A stretch of DNA of 64,000 nucleotides from Ostrinia nubilalis (taxonomy: Eukaryota > Arthropoda > Insecta > Lepidoptera > Crambidae): NCBI RefSeq assembly GCF_963855985.1, contig NC_087095.1, forward strand, positions 4,226,001-4,290,000, given 5' to 3'. Below, in pieces: positions 36,088 through 48,815 of the stretch (position 1 is the stretch's first letter; the number at the start of each line of letters is the position of its first letter). The notes beneath the pieces are model-generated. The model saw nothing but the letters and a program-made list of their open reading frames with translations. It was not told where the DNA came from and searched no databases. A program made the position numbers and the translations under genes.

Positions 36088-37687
36088 CCCGTGACCAAAT
36101 TCAAAGGGACAGAGTCAACTACCTGCGATTAGAAATAAATAACTCGTTGGATTTCAGATAAAAAAAATCTTGATGGATAAATTCAAAAACTATGAGTATA
36201 CCTAGTGTGTAACTTTACATTTAATTCATATTTTTCATGTGATTCTGTTAATCTTAGCTTGAGCATTCTACTGAACGGATTCCTTTATTAAACTTAATCG
36301 TAGGAAATGAGAGGTCTTGGTTGACTGGATATCTGAATGGAAAACAATTTCCACATAAGTACATAAAAAGTTGCGGACACAAGTTATAAATAAAAATTGA
36401 GTATTGAAAAAAGGTCATGGTCATGCGCTTTGCAAAATTGAATTTAATAACAACGTTTTAATTGCATTATATCTTGCCAATCATGAAGGTTGATTGTCTG
36501 GTTGATTGTTGTGCTGCTACAAACAAATTGTAGAATCGTGTGCGAAGCGAAAAAAGCGCAAATTCGCTGACCCAGTGACCCAATTGCCGCGTCCACAGGC
36601 GAAGGTCAGGCCACTGCCGACTGCCGCTGGCGGTGCAACGTGGCCCGTGTCGTTCCAATGCCATTATAAAGCTATTATGAAACATATGTGACAATATCGG
36701 TAAAATAGAAGACATTGGGTCGATACAATCAAGCGGTGACGGTCAAAGTAGAGTACGGTGAGTTGGAGTAGACACTGCGCTCGCGACTCACGTAGCAAGA
36801 TAATAGGTAATCGCAAATATTGTTCAATTCATTTACGATTGTATTATGTATAATTTGAAATAATAGCACAACTTACGTACGTAGTTATACTTATATTATC
36901 TGTGGTTATACCTACTTAATAACAACTCAGTAACCAAGAAAGCGTTCTCAGAACAGAATGTAAATTTTGAAGTAGGAATTACGATCAAACACCATAAGTT
37001 CGTAGACAACGAAAAGGAGTCTGAAATAGTTGAAGATTTATTTTGATATTGTTGATTAATAAATATTGTACTGATTAATGACGCATTTACGCATCGCAAA
37101 ATAATAATTGGAAGAAATGAAAGATAATTATTTACCAATTTTTCCTATTGCTATAACTACGAGTATACACGGTATACGAGTATCAAAGCTAACGGATGTG
37201 AATTTAATGAACAAAAGAATAAGCAGAAGAGGATAGCAATTAGTTATTCTATTATTAGAAAGAAAATTCACGCCTGAAGAATTACTTACGAAGGATTACT
37301 CCTACATATTTTCGTATTTATCTTCGTTACATGATGCTATCTTAAAGATATTATAACATTTATTCATGTTATTATACATTAAACCTTATTCATATACAAT
37401 TTTACTAATAGCCTGCAAATTGAAGTTACAAATCTGCTCTTAAAAATAAACCATAAACGGATTTTATATTCAGAAGAATTTGGATTCGATCCAAGCGCAT
37501 AAAACGATATTGATTCCGGTCGAAACTTTAGTTTCACTGCTATCAAAACAATCCCGATGCCTTGTGGTCTGAAAATGATCGTGAATATTATTTTTCAGTG
37601 TGCTTTTAATCCAATTCTACAGATATTGGTCGTAATGAAAATTTTCAGAATTTTCTCTGTAGTTTCTTTGAGTTGTCACTAGCTAGG
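36088..37687. other. Intergenic DNA, no gene seen
   Basis: Mostly AT-rich. The GC-richer 36540-36660 segment is open in two frames, but neither looks like a known protein. It could be regulatory. Confidence 0.35.
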
Positions 37688-37689
37688 TA

Positions 37690-39085
37690 GGGTAAACCAG
37701 AGAGTGATTGCCCACTGGTAGTGATTGCCCGCTTTAAGCATAATATTGTGAGGTGCTGACTTTGAATCACTCTAGTTAGATTTGAATTTACTAAGTAGAT
37801 GGCTCCGAGATCAATGTACAGTAGATTTAAAATTTACAATAGAAAACACAAAAAATATGGCGGATTTTGTCAAGACTGGTGAAAATGTTACTCAAACAGG
37901 TAAAGACTTTAACAATTTTACTAAGGAATTACTTGCTTAGAGGTTAAATTTTTTTTGCAAGTTATTTATTAATATTCAACTAATGGTGTATAGTCATGAT
38001 GAAATTATAAGTGTTTTCTCCATTATCAATGAAAATAACTGATAAAATTTGATTTCTAACGGTCATTTTAACGGTGGGTAATCACTGCACGTAAATCTGT
38101 ATATTTTTAGTTATTGCCCACCATCATTTCAGTTATTGCCATATGTTAATGTATAGTTATTGCCCAGGGCAATTATTATTAGAGTGTTGCCACCATGCAG
38201 TAGCAGTGTTTAAGTTGCTCATTGCTAGACTTGTTTTGCAATTTACAGGCATAAATATTGAAATGGCTTTTAATGTTTCACTTTCAGTATGCCAAAGACT
38301 CCAAAAGTTCAATATAGCATAGAAAATTTGCAAAAAGCGATCGAAGCTGTACAAGATGTATCCAACAATTTATCTACTGAAATTGCTGAAAAATATGGTT
38401 TGGCTTAAAAAAATTGATAAAAATTCAAACGCAAATACAAAAAATGAAAATCCTACGTTAAATCTACTAGTGAAAATGTTAATTGTAAGGAAATAGATAC
38501 AACTTTAGGGAAGAATAACCAACAGCTAATTGAACATTCTGAGCAACCACTTGAACTGATATCAAAGAAGATAAAAAAATAAATACATATAAAATTCAAA
38601 TTTTTGTGTCATCTATGTTTTGAAATAGATGATTCTGTCTCTACCGATTCTGACTCATCAACATCAGCTCAAGAAATATTTGATAATATAGTTAATAAGG
38701 CCAAACGCAATTTATTTTGTAATTTTGAAGTCTGTACTACTAGAATTTAAGTTTAATGTTTTGTTTTGTTTATTTAAAGCCAATTTTGTCATTTTAAAAT
38801 TGATTATTTTGTTTTAAGATACTGGGCAATTACTGTGGTTTGATGTGGGCAATTAGTGTAAGTAATGGGCAATGACTGTACTTTTTGGAGGATTTTAAAT
38901 TTATTTCAATATTTTCTAAGTTACGTAAGTTTTAACTAAAAACTGTTAATATTCTGTTTAACAGTTTATTGAGTTATAAGAAAAAAGTCATAAATGGTCG
39001 ATAATTAAAATACTTTCTTTAATTTTTCATCTCAATGTGTTTGAAATCTTTAAGTGGGCAATAGCTATATAGATACGGTTTACCC
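37690..39085 (+). mobile_element. TA-flanked pogo-like element, 1396 bp
   Basis: The ends GGGTAAACC and GGTTTACCC are flanked by TA (37688-37689 and 39086-39087). Just inside, variants of agtgattgccca recur in both orientations along the element. It carries an N-terminal transposase fragment (38289-38408) and a Ser/Asp-rich fragment near its 3' end (about 38620-38752), with the catalytic middle missing. It is therefore a deletion derivative. It shares its plan, TA target plus repeated terminal motif, with the unrelated-sequence element at 35022. Confidence 0.75.
38289..38408 (+). pseudogene. Pogo-type transposase N-terminal HTH fragment
   Basis: Thirty-nine codons from ATG to TAA read MPKTPKVQYSIENLQKAIEA, then VQDVSNNLSTEIAEKYGLA. 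This matches the psq/CENP-B-like helix-turn-helix at the start of pogo transposases (Y-S-x-E-x-L-x-x-A-I-E-A-V ... A-x-x-Y-G). The DDE domain is absent from the element. The ATG follows an acceptor-like ctttcag. Not expected to be functional in transposition. Confidence 0.65.
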
Positions 39086-39087
39086 TA

Positions 39088-41361
39088 CGTGTATCTTTCC
39101 ATAATAATTCCAAAAATTATTCGAGTAAGTAATAATACGAGAATATTTGTTAAGAAGCTTAAGTTCTTTGTAAAAACATACGAGAGTAGGTATTCGTTAC
39201 GAAGCAAGTTGATTCTTGAGTTCTGGCGACTCTACATCGAAATCTCACGGTAAAACGCTTGATAATGCCAAAAATGCACAGTTTTAACTGTAACGCCAAA
39301 TTCACCAGCTACGTGAATCACATACTGGTATATTCATTACGGTTTGAGCGGTGTGAATACGTAAAAGAGTTTTGTGGGCCGCGGGTTGGTCAGGCCGAGC
39401 GCTCGCGTAACGGACCGCGGCCACCGTTTCTGAACCGCTCTTATTCCACAGTAAGTAATCCAATTTCGGCCACTTGGGAAATACCGATTGTGCTTTTTTG
39501 CGGCAAGTGCCGTGATTACAGAAAAGAACTAGCATTTAACTCACTATAAATGTATACCTACTCCAGATTAATCCATCTGATTTTCGAATTATATTTTCAA
39601 TGTAAGAGGATCCAATACCCTCCCACATCTCTTCATCCTAATTACTAATACCTGTGATTTTCTAATTCCATTTTCAATGATAAGAGGCTTCAACACCCAC
39701 GTTATATTTTTTTGTAAGAAGCCTCGTGGAAATTTAGGTAATATTTTTGCAGAATAACATTAAAGCCTGTGTGGGCGACACGTTAAATCTTCTCGTGTAG
39801 GCAGGACTTCTATAAGTCTCGTTTGATTTCACCTTTGATTTTTTTAATAAGAGTATTCAATACCTAAAAGATTGGGTAAATAATCCGAGATCAAAATCCT
39901 TTGAAATACCATACCTTACCTGAAAAGCAGTCTATTGACTGCATGACAATGTAACTGAAGTTACTAATAGTTTCCCTTCCAGGCAAGATCTGCAGAATCG
40001 ATACATAGGGGATGGAAACGTGTGCCAAACCAAAGTACCTACTTACTTGGTGACATGGAGTCGTGTAAAAAGAATCCCATCAAAAACAATAAGTACTTGT
40101 CAAAAAAACCAAGTCTCGCAACTCAGTTGTTCTACGGTAAAAAGTTGTGAGATCTATGTAATACCAAGTCCAGGCCAGAAAATCTTTAACGTTTTACATA
40201 AATTATTGACTTGGCCATCGCACTAAATAATTTAATTTACACGTGTTTTCATGTGATTTCGATTTATCTACATATCTCTTTCAGTGAAACCGTCTAGCCT
40301 CCCGAGATAAGAAATAGAGACAAGTATATAGACGAGTAGGTATTGAAAATAATCTTCTCTCAGACTACCTTGAGAATTAGCAGCGGCGTAAACAGAGGGT
40401 CATTACCTCTGATATTCGCCCTCCAGGACGACCGTCGCCTATTCACTTCGGTTCGACCTACAATGTATGGCTGCGACCCTCATTCGATCTCTAAACCACC
40501 CCTGTCTTATTTTTATACTGCAACCTTCAATAAATGACAAGGCCCTGTTCTTCTCTAAAAGCCTACTCGTGTCGTGTATTAGTTATTTTAGACACAAAAT
40601 AACAAGCTCGGGTAAATTTTTCATAACTTGACTAGACTTTTCAATTTGGGCATGAATATTCTAGTCATAGTTCTTACTAATCTAGGTACATAGTTTGTAT
40701 TTTGCTTTGTTTATTAATACATTATACTCGTATTACTCGTAAATCATCATAATGTGTAGAATCACAAGTAGAATATTCCGCAATACCTAAACAAAAGACG
40801 TGGTTAAATTGTGTTGACAATGTCAAACTTGTTGACAACACACAAATGAATACGCGCATTTACATAATATATTTGAAACAAGTGAAAACTGTTGCTAAAT
40901 CGATGAATGATGAACTTTATGTTAAGCGCGACCTCGTTGCGCAAAAAAGGGGTAACGGTAGTGACGGTAGTCTGCGGGCTCCCAGCACCGCACCGCACGG
41001 ACCAAACCAAACTCGTCGACTTCGGCTTGGAAAGTAATCGCTTGGAAACTGGCACTTTCTCTAGAACAGGTCCCAGTCTCGCCGGCCGCGGCAGAATGTG
41101 CGCACACGCCGCTGCAACGCGAACTCATTGCAAATAGCTCGAAAAATACACGGCCGGTACGTGACCAAACCGAGATGGTTGCGATCTTGGTCAAAGCGCG
41201 TACATGGCAACTTGAGTTCACCTTGTGTTTCGTTTAACCTTTTCATCAACAGTTTTGCAATCAGAGTAGCATCAGCGACTTCAATTGTGAGTTATTTTCA
41301 TCAAATTCTCTTCATATTCCTCAACGTCTTTAACAATCGAATCTGATTGATAAATTTTACA
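39088..41361. other. Intergenic DNA, no gene seen
   Basis: Mostly AT-rich, with GC-richer patches near 39370-39430 and 40960-41140. The minus-strand ATGTAGAG word is at 39230-39237. Overlapping short open frames on both strands at 40900-41220 look like composition effects. Confidence 0.35.
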
Positions 41362-41393
41362 TCCCAACTTAATATTATAAATGCGAAAGTAAC

Positions 41394-41426
<33 letters not shown>

Positions 41427-41607
41427 TACGCTTTCCCGCTTAAACCTCGCAACCGATTTTGATGAAATTTGGCATAGAGATAGTTTGAGTCCCGGGAAAG
41501 AACATAGGATAGTTTTTATCCCGGTTTTTGAAACAGGGACGCGCGCGATAAAGTTTTTCTGTGACAGACAAAATTCCACGCGGGCGAAGCCGCGGGCGGA
41601 AAGCTAG
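41362..41607 (+). mobile_element. Non-autonomous Helitron-like element, copy 2
   Basis: The same element as at 21249: start TCCCAACTTAATATT after A, end CTAG before T, with the same terminal hairpin. It differs by a shorter (CTGT)n tract (about 8 units, 41395-41426) and one inserted T near the start. The ~180 bp after the microsatellite read the same in both copies, which indicates recent spread. Confidence 0.75.
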
Positions 41608-42949
41608 TTTTTTTATAAATTTTGCAATTGCCTAGTCGATTGACGGTCATTCAGTGAAAGGTTCGGCAGTTTTGCCACGAGTTGTATGGCGGCCATTAAA
41701 AATAAAGAACTGGCAAGGCGATGACTTGGCGTAGGAATGAAAAAAAACTCGAACAAGCGCGCGTAAGCGAGATAGACTGACAACCAAACAAGTGCGTTAC
41801 CCCCACGAAGATTATCCAAGTCTTTATTTTTATTTATTTATCGTCGATACGTAGCGGTTCGAGCTTCGGAGCAATATGGCACGGGTGAACCAATAATATG
41901 CATCACAATCACGATGTTTGTTAATCGAAATTATTTCGTTTAACTTTTTCTTCGTTCTCTACTTAGACTTACCTATCGTTTGTTAAAATATTATTTCTAT
42001 TTTGTAGGATCATCATTACTTAATGATGATGTGCTATCAGCTAATGAGTATGCATCAGTCCTTGGTCATTGCGCTTATCATTCTGTACATTAGTTTTATC
42101 TCTATTAACTACTTCCTCAATATTTGTTTTTATTTTTATCTGGTTGGTTACAGAACTTACCGTTATGTTTATGTATTAATTAATTCCGTGTTAATACTGA
42201 TCATTTCTTACTTACTCAACTTATTTGATATTCTTATGTCATATTCTTTGACATTGTCTGACATTCATTCTGAATAATTGTAGCCAATAATGTAAATAAC
42301 TATCAACTAATTCACTAATCAAGCTTTATAACATTGGAATTAAACAAGGTAAATTAGACGAAAGCTGGTAGGTAATCTAAAAAAAGGTGTAACACATAGG
42401 CATATTATAGAAAAGAGAAAAGAAGAAGGAAGGACCTACGTAGGTACATTGTTTGTTATCAAAAGCATCCATCCATGTGTGTCTTTTCGCACAAAATTGG
42501 TGCGTTTCTTTCGTTATCTCATATTATCAAACATGGTTTATCTTCTTGTGGTCTTTTTAAGATATCTATCCTTATCTAAAAGGGCAAAACTTAGAATGAT
42601 AAAGCATCAACATTGTATCAACTTCTGGCTATTAGAATTTGTCTGTTGATCAAAAAGGCACTCGCAATTCGATAAGCATTGTTGCTGCTAGCTGTAGCAA
42701 CAGCGAGATGACCTTTACGCTCGAGCGCGTGGCCATGAGAACTCCTGAAGGTTGTGCCTACTTCTTGGATGCTCGCGCAGCCAATTCGCAATTGCACAGA
42801 TCTATCCTTCCTTAAATGTAACACTACACTAGAACAGATTATTATAAATAGTAACAAAGTCACAGATACTAATTTTATTACCACAAAAACTTCTGCCGCT
42901 TTTAACAAAGACAAACTTTGTACATTAATGTCGCACAAAAACTGCCTAC
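41608..42949. other. Intergenic DNA upstream of the second gene
   Basis: No gene is supported. The segment 42023-42277 is open but is an AT-driven hydrophobic frame with no recognisable family. A tggcggccatt segment is near 41687. Confidence 0.35.
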
Positions 42950-43198
42950 AATCTTCTGATACTGCGGTAGTGTGTGTGTCAAGTCAAGCTAATAGGTCGA
43001 CCAACCAGTCGACCAGACGCTCTCCCTCCCTCTGTCCTCCGTCTGTCCCCTCCCCGGCTCCCCCATTGCGCCAACCAGAACCAGTCCGCGTTTCGTCGGC
43101 GAGCTGTTCGTACGTCTCGTGCTTCCGTTACTCGGCACTTCTTTACGTCATACTTCATTTTGTGCTCATTTCTAAATTCAAATGAGTTCTCAAGTCAA
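42950..43198 (+). promoter_or_regulatory. Inferred promoter and first non-coding exon of the second gene
   Basis: A GC- and pyrimidine-rich block (about 43010-43140) precedes a donor-like tcaa|gtaggtac at 43199. The next exon begins at 43305 after a good acceptor. The position fits a transcription start and 5' UTR exon for the gene whose coding exons are 43565-43573 and 59729 onward. The start site is not fixed by the sequence. Confidence 0.35.
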
Positions 43199-43304
43199 GT
43201 AGGTACTTTCGTGTTTTATCTTCTTGCATTCAATAACTAATATAAATGTGTTTTGTAATCTTCGTACAAGTCGTAAAACTTACTACCGCTTTGTCTTGTT
43301 ACAG

Positions 43305-43564
43305 GTACCTAGTTGGAACTGGGTGTGAACCCAGATACGGTGTGTGGAGTTTTATGTAATCAGAATAATATTATTGAAGAAACTTTTAGTGAATAAATGA
43401 CTTTAGTTGTGTGTGTGAACAACGGTAAATTTTAGTGAATTTATTTTACTGATTTAAATAGTGAAGTGGAACATCTCAGCTCCGACTGTTATTATGACCT
43501 AAAATTGTTCAGTGATCAGTGTTTTTCTTACTGGATTGTTGAAATTTGGATTAATCACTACTAC
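43305..43564 (+). other. 5' UTR part of exon 2 of the second gene (inferred)
   Basis: The acceptor ctttgtcttgttacag ends at 43304. The segment has an in-frame TGA at 43436-43438 and no in-frame ATG before 43565. Short upstream frames occur, including a minimal ATG ACC TAA (ATG at about 43494), which may dampen translation. It is continuous with the three-codon coding part that ends at the consensus donor at 43574. Confidence 0.45.
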
Positions 43565-43573
43565 ATGGAAATT
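43565..43573 (+). CDS. First coding segment (Met-Glu-Ile) of the second gene
   Basis: The sequence is tacATGGAAATT|gtaagtatttt. The ATG has G at +4. The donor at 43574 matches the GTAAGT consensus fully. The exon ends in phase 0, and the large exon at 59729 begins in phase 0 with GAG TTC ACT. Splicing yields MEIEFTADGYHSMDVTF, an uninterrupted start. An in-frame stop upstream (43436) and the lack of other in-frame ATGs make this the natural start. If this exon is not used, the next candidate is the ATG at 59756, nine codons into the large exon. Transcript evidence is needed to confirm the junction. Confidence 0.5.
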
Positions 43574-45366
43574 GTAAGTATTTTAATTTTTAACTTTACA
43601 GTTAGGAACTGAACCGTTCAATTTGAACATTCAGGTCATTAGATCGTCGAAACAGCATTATTGGATGGAAATGTAAAAGGACTAAAATCTTGAAAAACTT
43701 AATCACTCGAACATAAGCAAGAAGAAAATATTGCGATTTGAAATTCTTACGATTCTGTTACGACGAGAAAATGTTACAAGTAGAACAAACATTAATTCTC
43801 ATAGTTTTTGTAAGGGACAGCAATCCGATTGTGATTCCAGAGTTGAAGCAGGTGCTTTTGAACATTCTGAGAATTCTCACGTCCCGCCAGAGATTATGTG
43901 CACACGCTTTGTTGGCCTTCTGTTTTATTTGCTATGTATTGTAGATAATAAATCGCTTATTGTGAATTGTTGAACAAGGTTGTGAAGCTAATGAGACGAG
44001 ATCGCGATCATACGGGCGCCATCTTCACGAATTGACTGACGCGCATCACGACCTCGTGTGCAAGTTCACTAAATTTAGAACACGGTTGACATTTTGTGTT
44101 CTGTTGATTTAAATATTTGATCCGTGCTCGCGAATCTCGCATCCCGTTCGCGGTCTACGGTCGCTTTCTTTGTAGATTTTATGACATTTATTTTATAGTA
44201 CCTAGTTAGTTCTTCTTTTAAACGGTGTAGTTAGTTTTGCTTACTATTTGATTTCCATTATTGCTTTATCTTTATCAGTAATTTTCAAGTAGTATTTTGT
44301 GATTGCTTGATTGAATAGTTCCCTGACGATGAAGATAACGATTATGACATCAGTGTGTTTATTAATTGCTTTATTCATGTGATTCAAGTTCGGTTGAAAA
44401 GAGTGTTTTGTTGTTGGTTCTTCCGTAAATTGATTCGTATTCCATCGAAGACAGTCGACGAAACACGAAACGATTGCATCGCGAACTTGCGTTACGGTTG
44501 CGAGAGCGCTCGAGCCTCGAGGTGGTGCCAAAGTGGGTCAAGGCACGCTTGCGGGCGGCCCGCGTTTCCTACTCGCCTCGCCGGCCGACGATATAAGGAA
44601 GACACTCGTTATTCATACCTAAGTCAAACTCTATTAAGACAAACTGCTTTTGAAAGACTTAACAGATAATCTCCGGTTATGGACGTTGCTGCAGTAATCC
44701 CATTTAATTGAAATTCTCAACTGAAATTCATGATTTTACTCGTATGTTTTGTTGATGGATGTTTAATGATGTGATGATCACGTATTATACTTCCTTTATT
44801 TAAAATGCTTTATTTGTCTGCTCTCTGACACTATTTATATGTAGGTAGCTAGTTCTTTACTTGAACGATAGAATTTTAGTCTTCCTTCCGACTGATAATA
44901 TGTATCCATTGAACAAAACTAGGCCACTTTGTATTATCTATTCGTATAGATAGGTATTATTAGGTCAAGGATCCAAGATATTGGAAACTTAAGCGCGGTC
45001 CGTGGAATTGATGCTATTCACATAAATATCTAGTTGATTGTGAAATTTCATATCAAAGAAGCGAAAAAACTGGATTGATTTGGGGTTTTACGGCCAATCT
45101 AAGGTGTTTCGGGGAAAAGTCCAAAATTTGTCATGGAAAATAATAAATATCCTCTTTTTTGGATTCGGTCATTTGGTGTGGAATGTAAACAAACAAAACC
45201 AAGCTAAATACGCACACAGATAAGAACAGTTTGCTCTAGTTGTGATGTGCCTGAGCCGAGTACCGACCCACTTAGATACGACTATCACAAACACAGTTAC
45301 GATAACGACCGACCACTTTCTCTAGCTCGTCCCATTTTCTGGAAATGTTCCTCGATGTTGATATTT

Positions 45367-45848
45367 ATGTTACGGTCAAAGTGATAAATGTGAAAATTAT
45401 GAATAATCGCCGGTTATTATGAATAATTACCGCATGATTTGGTAAATGTGATTAATATGAGGTCATTTAAGTGTGTATAAATCTAAATAGGCGGCTTAGG
45501 GGTGGCCCAAGGGCCACCCCCGCCGCACCCTAACCTATTTTTCACTTTAAATCAAAACATTATGTTATGGGCATCATAGAAAAGTAATATTATGCAAGAA
45601 ACATTCCAAACTCATTATGCCAAATTATATTTATATATGATATCAAAACGTTCAAAAGTTTGGTTGTACACGAGCACGTACACAAGATGTTGCTCTCTTT
45701 TATTAAATTTGTTACCTACTAAGGTTGAATTATTAAATAATCACTGTTAAATGTGATTAATTTATCACTTTTACCGCGACTGTCGGTAATTATTCATAAT
45801 AACCGGTTATTATTAATAATTTTCAATTTATCACATTAACCGTAACAT
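45367..45848. mobile_element. 482-bp element with about 65-bp inverted ends
   Basis: The left end begins atgttacgg and its complement closes the right end. The similarity continues for about 65 bp through an AT-rich block rich in ttattcataataaccgg-type words, with scattered mismatches. The centre holds a GC-rich hairpin (ggggtggccc / gggccacccc, 45499-45520). No ORF. MITE-like; superfamily unclear and no clean target duplication. Confidence 0.65.
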
Positions 45849-48737
45849 TTATATGATTTACTGAGCTCCTTTCTGAAGCAACTGTTCCAAACCCACGAAC
45901 TTACAAGCTACTACGACTAATCTGTTTATATGCAAGTTCATTTTTGATGTGAGCAGGAGATGACTAAGAGCCATCGAAAGAAATATTATTGTGACTCATT
46001 CCTTTGCCATCTCGACGCACTTACGCGAATAACTTTGAAACAATTCTGGGTATTATTTCGCAGGTAATCCTGCTTCGGATTAGGTTTGATATTTTTAACG
46101 TTAACATGGTATTTATTAGTACCTATATTTATTATTAGTATTTATTAGATGCTATTCGTAATATAAAACGTCCACATTGTTGTAATTACGTAATGAATAT
46201 CATAGTTTAAAATGTTTGACCCGGTTACTGATGCTTGACGGTTGACTCCGCAAATTCCATAGCAGTAATATGTGTGAGGTGAGCGAGCGAGCGTCACGAT
46301 CATCGAATATAACATTGACTTTCACATTTTGTGCCGCGGGTCGCTGATGTAACCGGTGCCCGCTGCGCCCGCGCCGCGATTAGGTAAACGTTGCGCGCGC
46401 CGCTTTCACCCCACTTTCACCTCCATTTCCGCGTTGCTTCTAACAGCTCATTCGTGATCATTTGCAAAAATCACAGCATTTTGCAACTTTAAAATCTTCA
46501 GCACTTGTGAATTAGTATTGGGATGTCCCTTCCTTTGTAAATAATGTGAAATCTGGCAAGTCTGAGCTCGCCCACAATTTTGTGGCTCGTGGCGCGTCTC
46601 TACTAGTTGATTTTATTAATACTTTTATTTGCTTAATTCTTCCTTACACAATTTTAGTTTACTAGAAACCCTTGATACTTTAAATCGATGTTATAATGAA
46701 ATTAAGAGATATGTAATAGTTACTGCGGATACTCACTGTTAATGCGGAATAAGATTAGCCAGACTTAATTTATTTATTTGTATTATCATCAACAGATGGA
46801 ACATCGTCTATTTGTATTTGCAGATACTTATCATAATATTCTGCGTTGTTTTTGTGACATAACTTCAGGGTAATGTCATGTGTCATAGAAGTTATCATAT
46901 AGATAACACTTTGTGGCATCGCTTCCGAGTAACTTCGTGGTGATTTTAACTAGCTCACTGGCACAATAACCAGGCAAACTTGGCTGAGTTTTATACCGCT
47001 GCTATCTAACACATAAACTTGTTTCATACTGCGAAATTATATGTCACGGTCGTACAATTTGTGCGGGCTATTATCCTCTAACTTATGTTATGTGGTTTAT
47101 TTTACACACGTTATTGTAGAACACACACAGACGCCATGATTAGCTGTTCGTAGAACCGACGACGTTGGGTTTAATTCCGACAACTTTGTAAGCGTGCTCA
47201 TGAATCATCCATTTTTTGTTGCTAACCTTTACGAGAAATTCTGCTGTTGACTCTCGGGCATTCAATATCTTTCCCGATGACGTGGTCTACGATAACATTT
47301 TTAACGTCGTTTCAAGTCTAGTCGGTTGTTGGGTAAAGAATATTAAATAGTGTTTTGTTACAATTTAAAACATCGAATTTATTAATCTTTGTTTTGAAAT
47401 GAAGAATGCAAATCGAATTTACAATGACGATGCATTGAACTTGAAATTGTTACAAATCTCGTATCGGGTGCGGAGTGAAGTTCGAAAGAGCGCAGGGGTC
47501 GGTAGTGAGCGTTGTGACATTGCCCTACTGACCCGATAAAATTGTTCTAGTCTGTCTGGTTCGCCATTCGTTTGTACAACTGCACTCCGTAACGCAATAC
47601 GTTGTAAATTGTGTTCGTATGCCACTTCAGTTTCATTTATTGCAGTTGGACAGCGGTTTTAATTCATACCCATTACCTACCCATAGTACACATTTTAGGC
47701 CATGCTACGTGTATGACATCATATCCTTACAATGTGTTAGTTAGTACCCAACCTTCGTGGTTAATCGCTAGTTACAAATGCATATAATCAGAGCATGTCA
47801 GAGCATATACGGGAAGTCACGATAATATTCATATATGGATGCGTTGAGTTAGCAACAGCTATCTGATTAGCGACGTGCCTTATCTTATTGCATTGAATTA
47901 ATTGAACATCAATGGGCAGATTGTTGATTATTATTATAACATGAATTCTTATAACAGTGTTGGTAAAAAGCCGTGTTCGCAACCGGTCCACGAGTTGTTT
48001 GCAAATTATCAGCTCGAGTCAGCTATTGACCTACTGACACACAATCAACTTGAAGGAAAACAACATAGGATTGCGTGTCTCAAACTCGGGCTTACACCAG
48101 ATTTAGATTACTTTCGACTGCGAGCGGCCCATTAACAACATTCCTATTACCGTCATTACCGTGACCAATTAGATTCACGAAAATTACGTAGTTACAAGAT
48201 TAACAAACTTGCAATTATTTGATTGGTGAAAATAACGACGTCAATTAATACAATTAAGAATTGTTAAGTTAATGATCCGATCATCTGACTTACCCCTTTA
48301 AAACGTTTTAATTCTCTGTTATTTATTTACAAATGGAAAAAGTGGAATCAGTGCTGAAGCCGAATGCTAAGCATGAACATTTTATGCGCAATGTAGGATG
48401 TTTTTTGTACCTATGAGCTCATGTTCTATCTGAACCAAACCGAATTATAGGCTGTGTTTGAACCAAATGTAGTTGAAATGCGGCCAAATAATTATTTAAA
48501 TTTTATATTACTGTCGAAGACTGTTGATGTCGTCAGGCACCGTCGAATGAATTTTAAAGAGCAATAAAGTTGAGATAAAAACCAACATAGCGCTTCAGCG
48601 TCGCAATATAACTTACATTATGTTTTCGATTTCTTAACTTCTCCTTTTATATTCTCTTTTTTTCTTCTAAATCGAAAGCAGATAATAAGAATAGGTCAAA
48701 TACAAAGTATATACCTAGTTCCTAGCACAATACTTAT

Positions 48738-48815
48738 GGTGTCCCTCAAGGATCAATATTGGGGCTACATCTATTCCTTATTCCTTTCCTCGTGAATTAT
48801 TTCAAAACGGACTAA
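48738..48815 (+). mobile_element. Non-LTR reverse transcriptase relic
   Basis: The frame reads GVPQGSILG followed by LHLFLIPFLVN and then a stop. GVPQGSILGP-LLF is the conserved RT motif of jockey/CR1-type LINEs. The flanking sequence is too decayed to extend the alignment. Small fragment, not functional. Confidence 0.6.

Noticed and set aside
42023..42277. Hydrophobic 84-codon frame
   Set aside because: AT-driven composition, no recognisable family and no splice context; not a supported gene.
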